A stretch of 64,000 nt of DNA from Halieaceae bacterium (GTDB lineage: Bacteria; Pseudomonadota; Gammaproteobacteria; Pseudomonadales; Halieaceae): contig JADGEN010000001.1 in NCBI GenBank assembly GCA_016744355.1, positions 1-64,000 of the forward strand, read 5' to 3'. The notes below the pieces were generated by a model that did not search any database, was not told the DNA's origin, and saw only the letters and a program-made list of their open reading frames with translations. Below, piece after piece: positions 1-10,300 of this stretch. Within the stretch, counting starts at the first letter, position 1; every line of letters starts with the position of its first letter. The translations under genes and the position numbers were made by a program.

Positions 1-736
1 GCAATGCACTGCTGCTCATGGCTTGGGGTTGCCACGATTCCTGGTAATCGCCACCTTCCTGTCGATGGCCTATGGGGGCGCAAAACGAAGTGCCGTCCCG
101 GTGCCGAACTGTTAGCAGAGTGATCTCGAAATCAAAATCGACAAAACCTTCAATGATCACCTTACCTTTGCCGGCACGGCCGCCCTCCTGAGCGTAATCC
201 CAGGCGGCATCAACTTCACTCTGGTCTCGTAACAGGGATTGACCTTTTCCGGATGAACTCATAATCGGTTTGATAACACAGGGTAAGCCAATATTTTCTA
301 TCGCGTTTAAGTACTCTTGTTTAGTTTGGGCAAACTCAAAGGCGCTGGTCTTAAGGCCTAGCTCCTCGGCTGCAAGGCGACGTATGCCTTCTCTATTCAT
401 TGTTAACTGTGTGGCTCTGGCGGTTGGGATGACGGTGAAGCCTTCATTTTCCAGTTCGGCCAGCGTGTCAGTCGCTATCGCTTCGATTTCGGGGACGATC
501 AGGTCGGGCGCCTCTAGCTCAATGACGCTGCGCAATGCGGCTCCATCCAACATGCTAATCACATGCGAGCGGTGCGCGACCTGCATGGCTGGCGCATTTT
601 CGTATCGGTCAACGGCGATGACTTCGACACCTAGACGTTGAAGTTCTATAGCGACTTCCTTGCCCAGTTCCCCGGCGCCACACAGCATGACTTTCTTTGC
701 ACGTGGGCTTAGAGGTGTACCAATTTTCACTGACAT
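1..736 (-). CDS. purT: Formate-dependent GAR transformylase 2 (PurT), cut by window edge
   Basis: PurT is an ATP-grasp enzyme of purine synthesis that makes formyl-GAR from GAR, formate and ATP in the cytoplasm. About 245 N-terminal residues are visible and the frame stays open to base 1, so the C-terminal third is outside the window. The read-out closely follows the E. coli protein: GSGELGKE-like loop ([12 protein letters not shown]), [25 protein letters not shown], and the [10 protein letters not shown] / [10 protein letters not shown] stretch of the ATP-grasp domain. The ATG at 736 fits the family N-terminus. It points the same way as the next operon but is separated from it by 113 bp, so it probably has its own promoter there. 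Confidence 0.95.
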   Translation of the reverse strand, partial: MSVKIGTPLSPRAKKVMLCGAGELGKEVAIELQRLGVEVIAVDRYENAPAMQVAHRSHVISMLDGAALRSVIELEAPDLIVPEIEAIATDTLAELENEGFTVIPTARATQLTMNREGIRRLAAEELGLKTSAFEFAQTKQEYLNAIENIGLPCVIKPIMSSSGKGQSLLRDQSEVDAAWDYAQEGGRAGKGKVIIEGFVDFDFEITLLTVRHRDGTSFCAPIGHRQEGGDYQESWQPQAMSSSAL

Positions 737-849
737 AATGTGTTTACTCTTGTGTTTTCAAGGGAGTCGCTAAACATTTGGGTGTTAGATGTTAATGGTC
801 AATATTATCGCGTTTGGTGGTAAAAAGAGAGGCTTTGTCCGCGCCAACT

Positions 850-2067
850 TCAATCCGCTCCTGCGATAACACCAGCATCGTGATAGCGCCCGATTTCGCC
901 GCTATCAAGCCCTAAAATATCCGCCAAAATTTCATCGGTGTGTTGTCCCAGTCGGGGGGCAGGGCGCACAGGCTGTCTATCGGCGGCGGAAAAACCCAAG
1001 GGGTTGTGTGGCATCAGATACTCACCGATGCCGGGTTGTTGTATCTTTTCAAACAAAGGGTTATCGGTGGAGCAGTCTATGTCAGAATGCACCAGCTCCG
1101 ACACAGTTTGATACTTTCCCCAGCAAACCCCGGCGGATTCAAGCTGCTGTATTAGTGGGTCAAAGTCGCGCTCGGCGAACCAGGGCTCCATCAGCTGGCA
1201 GATAGCTTCACGGCCAGCGTAGCGGTCACCTTCGCGATCAAAATCCAGCCCCATGGCCTTCCCAAGATTGACAATAGTTTGTTGCTGTCCGGTTACTTGA
1301 ACAATTGATTGCCACTGATTAGCGCTTACACCAACGATTATCAAACGCTTGCCGTCGCGAGTCTCAAAATCACGGCCAAAGGTACCGTAGATATGATTCC
1401 CGATTGGGCCTCGCTCAGTGTCGTTAATCATCGCCTCACCGATATAGCCCAGATGCCCCATAGTGGCCAGTGCTACATCGGCCAGTGCCAGTTTTACGAA
1501 TTGACCTTTGCCCGTGCGCAACCTGTGACGTTCTGCAGCCAGCAGTCCCAGTGCGATATGTTGTCCAGCAATCACATCCCATGCAGGTAATGGCGCATTT
1601 ATCGGCTCTCCATTGCTCGATTTCCCGGTTAAATAGGGGAAGCCTACTTTGCTGTTGACGGTATAGTCCAGCGCACTGCCGCCGTGACGATCCCCAGTGA
1701 GGTTTAAGTAGATCAGATCCTCCCGGTGTGCGCGAAGCGCTTCATCTGCAAGCCAGCTACGGGCGGGAAAATTGGTTAGGAACAGACCGCTATCTTCACC
1801 GGGAGCGGTAATTAGACGGGTTAACAATTCGCGCCCCTGGGGAGTTTTAAAATCCACTGCGATTGAACGTTTGCCTTTGTTGAGACTGTGCCAGTAAATG
1901 CTTTCGTTGTTCTCGGTTACCGGCCAACGGCGGTAATCAATACCGCCGCCAATGGGGTCGAACCGAATTACATCTGCACCCAGCTGAGCGAGAGTCATAC
2001 CTCCAGAGGGTGCTGCAACAAAGGCACTGCCTTCAATAACACGTAAACCTGACAAAACGTCTTGCAT
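850..2067 (-). CDS. CoA-transferase family III (CaiB/BaiF) protein
   Basis: The 405-residue protein has the length and landmarks of family III CoA-transferases: an N-terminal G-L-R-V-I-E start, the NKGKRSIAVDFK segment near residue 63, and an aspartate near residue 197 (LADVAL) where the family forms its acyl-aspartate intermediate. Members move CoA between carboxylic acids or racemise alpha-methylacyl-CoA; the substrate cannot be read here. Its ATG overlaps the stop of the upstream acyl-CoA dehydrogenase (TGATG-type overlap), so the two are translated together. In this operon it probably activates or recycles the acyl group handled by the dehydrogenase and SDR. Confidence 0.88.
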   Translation of the reverse strand: MQDVLSGLRVIEGSAFVAAPSGGMTLAQLGADVIRFDPIGGGIDYRRWPVTENNESIYWHSLNKGKRSIAVDFKTPQGRELLTRLITAPGEDSGLFLTNFPARSWLADEALRAHREDLIYLNLTGDRHGGSALDYTVNSKVGFPYLTGKSSNGEPINAPLPAWDVIAGQHIALGLLAAERHRLRTGKGQFVKLALADVALATMGHLGYIGEAMINDTERGPIGNHIYGTFGRDFETRDGKRLIIVGVSANQWQSIVQVTGQQQTIVNLGKAMGLDFDREGDRYAGREAICQLMEPWFAERDFDPLIQQLESAGVCWGKYQTVSELVHSDIDCSTDNPLFEKIQQPGIGEYLMPHNPLGFSAADRQPVRPAPRLGQHTDEILADILGLDSGEIGRYHDAGVIAGAD

Positions 2068-3761
2068 CAGTTATTTTCTCCGGCTTTGGCGATCAGCTCT
2101 CTAGCGATGACCTTGAGAGCCAAGGTTTCCTCGGCGCCCTCGAAAATTGATAGCACACGCGCATCTACAAAATAGCGGCTCACGTCGGATTCTTCCGCAT
2201 ACCCCATGCCACCGTGAATTTGCAGAGCTTCGCGGGTTACCCACTCAGCCGCACGACAACTAAACAATTTGACCAGGCTCGCTTCCATCTTGCCTCCGCC
2301 GTCGTCCAACAATCGTGCCACAGCGTAGCTGAACTGCCGCGAAGCGATGAGCGCTGCCCACATGCGCGCCAGTTTGACTTGTGTGAGTTGATAATCACCT
2401 ATAGGCGCATTGAATACTTTACGCTCTCCCGCATAGGATACGGCGCGTTCCAGCGCTGCTTTCATGACACCACAGGCACGCGCCGATGTTTGTATACGCC
2501 CGCCAGATAGACCGGCCATGGATAGATAAAAGCCGTGACCAAGACCCGCTTCGCCCCCGACCAAACCTGTGTCTGGGACGAAGTAATCCTCAAATGCCAG
2601 ATCAAAAGAGTGCATGCCCCGGTAGCCTATGGTTGGAATGGCTTTGCCGCTTATTCGTCCCCCACTTGGACTTTCATGGCTGAACTCGTGGCCGGGGAAT
2701 GGCGGCTTTTCTACCAGAAACATGCTTAAGCCCCTATGCCCTTTGCTGTGATCAGGGTCAGTGCGGGCGATCACGATCATCACATCGGCTCGCCCGGCAA
2801 AGGTACACCATGTCTTTGCACCATTTAGCGCCCACCCGCCGTTCACCCGACTAGCCTTCAGTGATAGCCCGGCCACGTTGGAACCGTAGTCGGGTTCGGT
2901 AATGGCGATAGCGGCGAGTTTTTCACCTGCAGCCATACGGGGTAGCCACAATGCTTTTTGTTCTTCAGTGCCGCCAGCTAGTAACGCCCGTGCTGCGATT
3001 TCTGGACGAGTTATCAGGCTGCCCGCTGCGCCCAGCGAGCCGCGGGACAGTTCTTCGGTCACCACCAGCATGCCGATGCTGTCATGGCGGTCGTCCGGCA
3101 TCAGGCCGCCATATCGTTCTGGAATACAGGTACCAAAGCAGCCCATCGCGGCTGCGCCCTCTATTATTTCGTCTGGGATATCTGTGTCAAAGCGATGAAT
3201 ACTTTCGGCCAGGGGCATTACTACCTGCTCCGCGAAACGTGCGAAGCTTTCCTGAATCATATCTTTTTCTTCGTCCAACCCACTGGGTAGGCGAAGGCTG
3301 TCGCGCTCAAACAATGTCGCTCCCAACGCGGCAAATCCGGCTACATCGCCGTGCTCTGCCAGAAAACCTGCCAGTGGTTCGCTGCCCATCAATTGCAGTA
3401 GTCGACTATTGGAAAGCCCGGCTTCTGTGGAGTGCGTGAATAAGCGCTGCCAAACCGTGCGTAAACTGTCCGCACAAAATGCGAGTGACAGCTGTTCACA
3501 TACGATATCGTCAGTGGAAACCTTGTCAGCGTAGTTTAGTAGGGCTGCTGAGGCATCGAGCTCCGCGATGCAAAAGGCCAGTTCGTAGCTGACCTTTTGA
3601 TGAGCGTCCAACAATGCTGGAGTAAACACTCCATTTAGCTTGCACAGACAATGGAGGTGTTGCAGTCCCTTATGAACTTCTATCCGCAGCAATTCAAGAC
3701 AGACTGAGGCCTGTCTGAGTGGTTGGGATTGAATTGAATCGTGTTGCGCTACAGAAACCAA
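2067..3761 (-). CDS. Acyl-CoA dehydrogenase, long form
   Basis: This FAD flavoprotein desaturates an acyl-CoA at the alpha-beta bond. The C-terminal ~400 residues are a normal acyl-CoA dehydrogenase: AITEPDYGSN (substrate/FAD signature) near residue 290, NGAKTWCTFAG, and QIHGGMGYAEE plus IFEGAEE near the C-terminus, where the catalytic glutamate of this family usually sits. At 564 residues it is about 150 longer than the standard 380-400; the extra N-terminal part is helical-looking and I do not recognise it. The open frame begins at a TTG that lies inside the end of the upstream SDR gene (13-nt overlap), so the exact start is uncertain. Confidence 0.87.
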   Translation of the reverse strand: MVSVAQHDSIQSQPLRQASVCLELLRIEVHKGLQHLHCLCKLNGVFTPALLDAHQKVSYELAFCIAELDASAALLNYADKVSTDDIVCEQLSLAFCADSLRTVWQRLFTHSTEAGLSNSRLLQLMGSEPLAGFLAEHGDVAGFAALGATLFERDSLRLPSGLDEEKDMIQESFARFAEQVVMPLAESIHRFDTDIPDEIIEGAAAMGCFGTCIPERYGGLMPDDRHDSIGMLVVTEELSRGSLGAAGSLITRPEIAARALLAGGTEEQKALWLPRMAAGEKLAAIAITEPDYGSNVAGLSLKASRVNGGWALNGAKTWCTFAGRADVMIVIARTDPDHSKGHRGLSMFLVEKPPFPGHEFSHESPSGGRISGKAIPTIGYRGMHSFDLAFEDYFVPDTGLVGGEAGLGHGFYLSMAGLSGGRIQTSARACGVMKAALERAVSYAGERKVFNAPIGDYQLTQVKLARMWAALIASRQFSYAVARLLDDGGGKMEASLVKLFSCRAAEWVTREALQIHGGMGYAEESDVSRYFVDARVLSIFEGAEETLALKVIARELIAKAGENN

Positions 3762-4507
3762 GAGCCGCCATCTACCATATGAGTCTGCCCGGTAACAAAG
3801 CTACTTGAGTCGGAAGCGAGGTACACCAGCGTGCCGGTCAGGTCAGCCGTTTCCAGGTTGCGTGGGATAACCTGTCCTGAAGCGATAACCGATTTGGCCT
3901 TTTCGAATTTTTCGCCAAAAAATTCCTTAGTCCCCTCGGTCATGACAGCGGACGGTGCCACCGCATTGACCCTGATATTGTCTTTGCCCAATTCGCGTGA
4001 CATAGATCGTGTCATACCAATGACCGCAGCCTTGGACGCCACGTAGTCGCAACCGTAGGGGAGTCCGTACACGGCAGCGAGTGATGCGATGTTGATAATC
4101 GAGCCACCGCCTGCCTCACGCATTGGATTTACCACTGCTTTGCAACACTGCCACACGCCTTTGACATTGACGTTCATTACAGCGTCCCACTGGTCTTCGT
4201 CCAAGTCCTCAAAACGAGCGCCTTTGAGGGTGGCATACAGGGCGGCGTTATTGACCAGTACATCGATTTTTCCGAATGCGCCAACAGCGGCATCTGCCAT
4301 TGCCCGGCAGCTATCCATGTCGGAAACATCGGTTATTGCTGACTCAATTCTCCCGCCTGCCGCACGGACCTCAGCCACTGTTTCGCTACAGTCACCGATG
4401 TCGCAGGCGAAAATCGAAGCGCCCTGTGCTGCCATTGCTACGGCGTAAGCGCGACCGAGTCCACGTGCTGCTCCGGTGATGACTACTACTTTTGATTCCA
4501 GTTGCAT
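3749..4507 (-). CDS. SDR-family oxidoreductase
   Basis: A 252-residue classical short-chain dehydrogenase. The NAD(P) loop TGAARGLGRAYA is at residues 11-22, followed by the NNAA motif, a serine in INIASLAAVYG, and an intact YVASK (YxxxK) catalytic pair. The C-terminal ASDSSSFVTGQTHMVDGG is typical of 3-oxoacyl reductases and 3-hydroxyacyl-CoA dehydrogenases. An aspartate after the second strand (ACDIGD) favours NAD over NADP. It sits between WS/DGAT and the acyl-CoA dehydrogenase, so a role in a beta-oxidation-like step on the same acyl substrate is likely. Confidence 0.9.
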   Translation of the reverse strand: MQLESKVVVITGAARGLGRAYAVAMAAQGASIFACDIGDCSETVAEVRAAGGRIESAITDVSDMDSCRAMADAAVGAFGKIDVLVNNAALYATLKGARFEDLDEDQWDAVMNVNVKGVWQCCKAVVNPMREAGGGSIINIASLAAVYGLPYGCDYVASKAAVIGMTRSMSRELGKDNIRVNAVAPSAVMTEGTKEFFGEKFEKAKSVIASGQVIPRNLETADLTGTLVYLASDSSSFVTGQTHMVDGGSWFL

Positions 4508-4537
4508 TTTATCTCCACTCCATTTATTTAGATCACG

Positions 4538-5992
4538 TTAGGGCTTTGTTTTGGCTGTTCGTCGTTTTCTTCTGGCCGGGGCCTTTTTCTTCGCGGTAGA
4601 TTTTTTGCTGCCAACAGTGGCCGTCTTTAGTTCTTTCATTGCGTCCATCATGAAATCAGCGATGTCTTGTGCGCCCGGTATGGCCTTGGCGTCGGTAATT
4701 GCAGCAAAATCCATTCTGCCATTGAAGGAAGTAAAGGTGATGTTAATTGCTGTGCCTCCTGCAAGCGTCGACAAGGGGTAGCTACGAACCATTTCTGCGC
4801 CGCTGTGATAGTAGCGACAATTTGGGCCAGCTACATTGGAGACATTCACGCTGGTCAGGGGAGGGATGTAATCGCCCAGAGGCGACTTGGAAAAAAGAGT
4901 AGCGGCACCGCCCAGCAGGACCAGATAATTCATCAGCGCCTCTTTCGACATGTCTTTTGCGTCTTCTTTTGCGTCTTTGGACGATTCGTGAACCTGTCGC
5001 AAGCGCTGGTGGATATTGGTGCCGGGGTCTCCCAACTTTACTGCAATAGAGGCAATTTGAGTCGACGCGCTGGTATCGCCCTCACTGCGCACTGCCATGG
5101 GACAGGCGGCCAACAATGGCTTGTCATGTTCCTCGTTGTGTTTTTGACTGTAGCGCTCCAGTGCTGCTCCAACCAGGGTGAGCGCTACCTCGTTGATGGA
5201 AACGCCCTCGTGTTTGGCAATAGCTCTGAACTGGTCCAACGGCATACTGCCCACGCCGAGCTTGCGCGTGGCAAAAACCGGTTTGTTGTAGAGAGACTGG
5301 GGGGCAGAGAACGGTACCGGCGCCTGTCTTTCTGATAGGCCGCGAGCCTGTTTTATCGACCGTGCCAGAGCCCTGCTGATATCAGCCATAGCCTTTGCCT
5401 GTGCGCCCATACCTTTTCCTGTTTTGCGCAGAAGATCAGACAGGCTTAGCTCCGGGGAACTAGGTGGCGTTTCAAACAGGGGCCCCCATATCGGTGTTAC
5501 CGCTAAATCGTCGGGTGTTTTCGACATGGCTGCTTCCATGCGCATGACCGCAGAAGCCCCGTCGATGTATGCATGGTGAACCTTCCAGTAGATGGCAAAG
5601 CAATTATCCTCCAGACCCTCGATAACATAAGCTATCCAGCCTGGCCTGCTGCGGTCCATCATACCGGCATGCAAATCCATTACCACTTCGATGAGCTGGC
5701 TGTCGGTACCGGGGCTGGGCACCGCCGTATGGCGAATGTGATAATCGGCTTCAAAGGCCTCGGCTTCTGCCCACTTTGGCATGCCAAAGCGAGGGAAAAC
5801 CGGATAGTAATTAAAGGGCGGGCCAACTTCGGCAGAACGGTATCCATTGAGTATACGTTGTACAGTCTTGGCGCTTGAGCCCTTGGCAGGTTTATAGACT
5901 TGTAGCATTCCCACATGAATCGGGCTGTCCACAGATTCGATTAGATAGGACATCAAGTCCATGATGGGAATGTTTTTGACAATCCGTGGCAT
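4538..5992 (-). CDS. Wax ester synthase / diacylglycerol acyltransferase (WS/DGAT)
   Basis: A 484-residue O-acyltransferase that joins acyl-CoA to a fatty alcohol or diacylglycerol to make storage lipid. The catalytic HHxxxDG motif reads VHHAYIDG at residues 138-145, preceded by the MDRSRPGW signature near 112; the second-domain helix INEVALTLVGAALERY matches the conserved ND-type motif. The last ~28 residues are a lysine/arginine/alanine-rich tail, unusual for the family and possibly for membrane or polyphosphate/lipid-surface contact (inference). It is the first gene of the leftward lipid operon, 30 bp before the SDR. Confidence 0.93.
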   Translation of the reverse strand: MPRIVKNIPIMDLMSYLIESVDSPIHVGMLQVYKPAKGSSAKTVQRILNGYRSAEVGPPFNYYPVFPRFGMPKWAEAEAFEADYHIRHTAVPSPGTDSQLIEVVMDLHAGMMDRSRPGWIAYVIEGLEDNCFAIYWKVHHAYIDGASAVMRMEAAMSKTPDDLAVTPIWGPLFETPPSSPELSLSDLLRKTGKGMGAQAKAMADISRALARSIKQARGLSERQAPVPFSAPQSLYNKPVFATRKLGVGSMPLDQFRAIAKHEGVSINEVALTLVGAALERYSQKHNEEHDKPLLAACPMAVRSEGDTSASTQIASIAVKLGDPGTNIHQRLRQVHESSKDAKEDAKDMSKEALMNYLVLLGGAATLFSKSPLGDYIPPLTSVNVSNVAGPNCRYYHSGAEMVRSYPLSTLAGGTAINITFTSFNGRMDFAAITDAKAIPGAQDIADFMMDAMKELKTATVGSKKSTAKKKAPARRKRRTAKTKP

Positions 5993-6099
5993 AGTGGTTT
6001 CCTTGCTTCGGTATATTCGAATTGCTCTCGCGTGCGTTCTGCGGGTATCCGCCTCTGCATAATATTCGATAATAGCAGAAAAACAGGGCTGATTTACTC

Positions 6100-6112
6100 G
6101 AGTATGATACTC
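6100..6112. promoter_or_regulatory. Perfect palindrome in divergent promoter region (candidate operator)
   Basis: GAGTATGATACTC is a 6-bp perfect inverted repeat around one central base. It lies in the 265-bp gap between the divergent WS/DGAT operon (start 5992) and the RND efflux genes (start 6258), where a TetR- or GntR-type repressor site could act on both. No regulator gene is adjacent. The rest of the gap is AT-rich with no gene. Confidence 0.35.
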
Positions 6113-6257
6113 ACTAGTTCTTCGTTTGTACTTACACAGGCGGAAATGTCAGCGCGGGGTCATTGTAAGAATAATTTTCCGGCGCAGCTAATCTGTCGGC
6201 TTTCCATGTAAAATTATCTCTTAAATATGACATATGCCGTAACAGTGGATATTACGT

Positions 6258-7298
6258 ATGAAACAGACAGTTCTTGTGGCCCTGCTCATCGCTGTTGTAG
6301 CGGTGGGATATTTCATCTTGCGGGCGCAACCGAAGCAAGCTGAGCTTCCCGAGCAGAACTCTGCAACGCCCATCACCTTGTGGGAAGTCTCCAGTGGGGC
6401 GTTCATTGATGAAATTTCGGCTTTGGGCAGCTTGCGAGCCTGGGAGTCGGTGGTTATAACCGCCAGCGTTTCCGAGCGTGTTGAGACTGTACATTTTGAA
6501 GACGGTGATACGGTAGACGAAGGTACGCCATTGATCACTCTACGTCAGAACGAAGAGCAGGCTGCCCTGCGTGAACAGGAGGAAATACGCAAAGAGGCCG
6601 ATCGGGAAGTGAAGCGTCTGCGTGATCTGGCCAAGCGTAATCAGGTAGCACAAACGGATCTGGACGCCATGCGCACCCGTGCAGCTATCTCCAGGCATAA
6701 GTTGGATGCGCTGCAAGCCGGTATCGCTGACCGTACCATTAATGCCCCCTTTGCTGGAGTACTGGGCTTGCGCACTGTTAGCCCTGGCGCACTGGTTTCT
6801 CCTGGTCAAACCATTACCACGCTGGATGACGTGCGGCGCCTGCGTCTGGACTTTTCGGTGCCTGCTACGATCCTGGGTGCTGTGCAGGTGGGACAAAAAA
6901 TCAAGGCGCGTACGCCTGCGTTTGATAAGGAATTTCCCGGTAACATCGCTGCCATTGACGGCCGGGTCGATCCTCTCACCCGCTCCATTACTATCCGGGC
7001 AACACTGGATAACCCCGATGGACTATTGAAACCCGGTATGTTGATCGAGGTGACTTTACTTACCCAGGAAAGACAGGTGTTGCTGTTGCCAGAAGAGAGT
7101 TTGATATCCCAATCTGCTCGACATTTCGTTTGGATAGTTGAGGGCGACCTGGCGCGACGCATCGACATAGTCATTGGGGCACGCAAGCCGGGTTGGGTGG
7201 AAGTTATTTCCGGTGTCAGTGCCGGTGCGCACATCGTACGTGATGGCGTGGGTAACTTACGCGGTACAGAAGCTGCAGTTCGAGTTGTGGAGCCCTGA
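6258..7298 (+). CDS. RND efflux periplasmic adaptor (HlyD/MFP family)
   Basis: A 346-residue membrane-fusion protein that links an inner-membrane RND pump to an outer-membrane channel. Residues 1-22 form an uncleaved-looking membrane anchor (VLVALLIAVVAVGYFILRA) without a lipobox. Then come a lipoyl half (VVITASVSERVETVHFEDGD, ~72-91), an alpha-hairpin rich in E/R/K (~100-150), the second lipoyl half (APFAGVLGLRTVSPG) and the beta-barrel domain (GQKIKARTPAF). The stop is 3 bp before the permease start, so the two form one operon. No outer-membrane partner gene lies nearby; it presumably uses a TolC-like protein coded elsewhere. Confidence 0.94.
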   Translation: MKQTVLVALLIAVVAVGYFILRAQPKQAELPEQNSATPITLWEVSSGAFIDEISALGSLRAWESVVITASVSERVETVHFEDGDTVDEGTPLITLRQNEEQAALREQEEIRKEADREVKRLRDLAKRNQVAQTDLDAMRTRAAISRHKLDALQAGIADRTINAPFAGVLGLRTVSPGALVSPGQTITTLDDVRRLRLDFSVPATILGAVQVGQKIKARTPAFDKEFPGNIAAIDGRVDPLTRSITIRATLDNPDGLLKPGMLIEVTLLTQERQVLLLPEESLISQSARHFVWIVEGDLARRIDIVIGARKPGWVEVISGVSAGAHIVRDGVGNLRGTEAAVRVVEP

Positions 7299-7301
7299 GT
7301 C

Positions 7302-10300
7302 ATGTTGATCTCTGATCTCTCGGTAAAGCGTCCGGTACTGGCATTGGTTATCAATATGCTTTTTCTGGCGTTTGGTCTGCTCGCGTTCGAAAGATTGCCG
7401 CTGCGGGAGTATCCCGATATCGATGCACCGAAAATCAGTGTGCAAACCGCCTACCCGGGCGCATCTGCCGCCGTAGTTGAAAATAAAATTACTGAAGTTC
7501 TCGAAGATAGACTGTCAGGCCTTGAAGGCATTAAGTCCATGAGTTCGCGAAGCCAGGATGGCCGCTCCAGAATCAATCTGGAATTTGAGATAAGCCGTGA
7601 TATTGATTCTGCCGCCAACGACGTGCGTGACAGAGTGGCGCGGGTGTCAGCAAGCTTTCCTGACGAAGCAGATCCACCTGAAGTTCAGAAAGCGGAGAAT
7701 GATGAAAAAGTCTTGTTCTGGGTACACCTTGTAGCTCCCGGGCTAGACGCATTGGAACTGACTGACTATGTGCGCCGTCATCTGGAGGATCGTTTCGCCG
7801 TACTCGACGGCGTAGCGCGTATTCATATCTCCGGCCAGCAGGTTTATTCCATGCGAATCTGGTTAGACCGCAACGCACTGGTTGGTCGGTCCCTAACCGT
7901 AAGCGACGTTGAGAGCGCTCTGCGCGAACAGAATGTTGAGTTGCCCGCCGGAACGGTTAAGTCGACTGAGCGCGACTTTGTTGTTCGTATAGAGCGCACC
8001 TATACCGGTGCTGATGATTTTCGACAGCTGGTTATCAAGCGTGGAGATGATGGCTATCTGGTGCGCCTTGGTGATGTTGCCAGGGTAGAGTTGGCGAGTG
8101 CGGAACACCGTAGCCTGTTTCGCGGAAACACCGAATCCATGGTGGGGATAGGTGTGGTTAAGCAGAGCACTGCCAATGCGCTTGATGTAAGCCGTCAGGT
8201 AATTGCGTTGGTGGATCGACTCAATAACTCCCTGCCGCAGGGAATGAGGCTGGTGAAGAGTTTCGATAACTCCCAGTTCGTTGAAGCGGCGGTCGAGGAG
8301 GTCTACAAAACACTGGGTATTGCTGCCTGTCTTGTGGTGCTGGTGATATTCATGTTTCTGGGTGACCCGCGTAGTGTCTTGATTCCGGCTCTGACGGTTC
8401 CCATTTCACTGATCAGTGCTTTATCTGCACTGTATTTTTTCGGTTACAGTATTAACCTGCTTACGTTGTTGGCGTTGGTGGTGTCCATAGGTCTGGTGGT
8501 GGACGACAGTATTGTAGTGCTGGAAAACATTCACCGCCGTCTGGCCGCCGGCGAGACTCCACTGGTAGCAGCGTATCGAGGCGCTCGCCAGGTAGGCTTT
8601 GCGGTAGTGGCCACCACGGTGGTATTGGTGGCTGTGTTTATTCCTATTACTTTTATGCCCGGTGATGTGGGGCGGTTGTTTGGCGAGTTCGCAGTGACCA
8701 TGGCTATGGCAGTCGTGTTTTCCAGTATTGTAGCGCTCACTCTGGGGCCCATGATAGCGAGCAAGTTACTCAGTGAGGCGAAGCTGCACAATCGCTTGAC
8801 GGACACTGTGGAGTCGATGTCGGCGCGTTCAGAAGTGATATACCAGAACGTATTGCGTCCCTTGTTGCGTTGGCCCCTCATTTCCGTACTGGTGGTTGTG
8901 AGTAGCATTGCCGGTAGCGTTTGGTTGATGAAAATGGTGCCTCAGGAATATGTCCCGGCGGAGGACAGAGGTGTCGCTTTTCTCCAGTTGCGTGCACCGG
9001 AAGGTTCATCGTTCGACTATACCGTGCGTCTGGTTATGCAGGTAGAGGAGCGCCTCATGCCTCTGGTAGAGGCGGGTCATATCAAGAGGTTGCTGTTACG
9101 GGCCCCGTCTTTTGGTGCGGGTGAGGCCTATAATGCGGGTTTTGCTATTTTGGTACTGCCCGAGTGGGAGCGGCGACGACGTTCCACTGCTGATGTTTTA
9201 CAAGATGCCCGAAGCCGCCTGGCTGACATTGCCGGTGCAAGGGTTTCTATCCGGGGAGCCAGAGGGTTGGGCGGTGGCAACTCTGATCCAGTAGAGTTTT
9301 TTGTGGGTGGCAACACATACGAAGACCTGGCGGTCTGGCAGGACCAATTACTGCAAGCGGCCAGCGAAAACCCTGGGCTGGTAGGTATGGACTCCGATCT
9401 ACGCCCTACCAAGCCACAGTTACGTTTGTCCATCGATCGCAGCCGCGCGGGGGATCTTGGGGTTACTGTATTGGAAATCAGTCGTACCTTGGAGAGCCTG
9501 ATGGGCTCGCGCAAAGTAACAACCTTCATTATGGGTGGGCGTGAATATGATGTGATTGTGGAGGGCGAGAGGGAGGCACAACGTACTCTGACCGATCTGA
9601 CTGACATCTATGTGCGCAGTGCCTCCAGCGGAGAACTAATTCCTCTGTCCAACCTGGTGACCGTGCGTGAACAGGCCGACGCGGGCACCCTGCACCGTTA
9701 TAACCGTGTGCGGGGCATTACATTCACCGCGGGCCTTGCCGAGGGATACTCGCTCGGGGAGGCTTTGGCTTATCTGGAAAACCTGGTGCGAACCCAATTG
9801 CCGGAGGGTGCATCGATAGACTACAAAGGTGAATCCCTGGAGTATCAGCAGGCGGGCTCATCCCTGCTTATGACCTTTGGCTTGGCGCTTCTGATTGTAT
9901 ATCTGGTGATGGCGGCGCAGTTCGAATCCCTGGTGCATCCAGTTGTCATTATGCTCACGGTGCCACTGGCCCTTATCGGTGGTTTGGGTGGTTTGTTGTT
10001 GTTTGACCAGAGCCTGAACATATATTCTCAGGTCGGTCTGATTGTGCTAGTGGGTCTGGCAACCAAGAATGGCATTCTGATCGTCGAATTTATCAATCAG
10101 CTGCGCGATCAGGGAGTAGCTTTTGAAGATGCCTTGTTGCAGGGCTCTGCCACGCGCCTGCGTCCCATTATGATGACGGCAATCACTACAGTCATGGGCG
10201 CACTGCCCCTGGTGCTGGCCAGTGGGCCGGGGCATGAGGCGAGAACCGTAATAGGTGTGGTGGTCATGTGTGGTGTTCTGTGTGCAACCGTGATCACCCT

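Noticed and set aside
768..783. PurR-like site (CGCTAAACATTTGGGT) before purT
   Set aside because: Only about half of the PurR consensus matches, and the E. coli-type PurR is often missing in this lineage.
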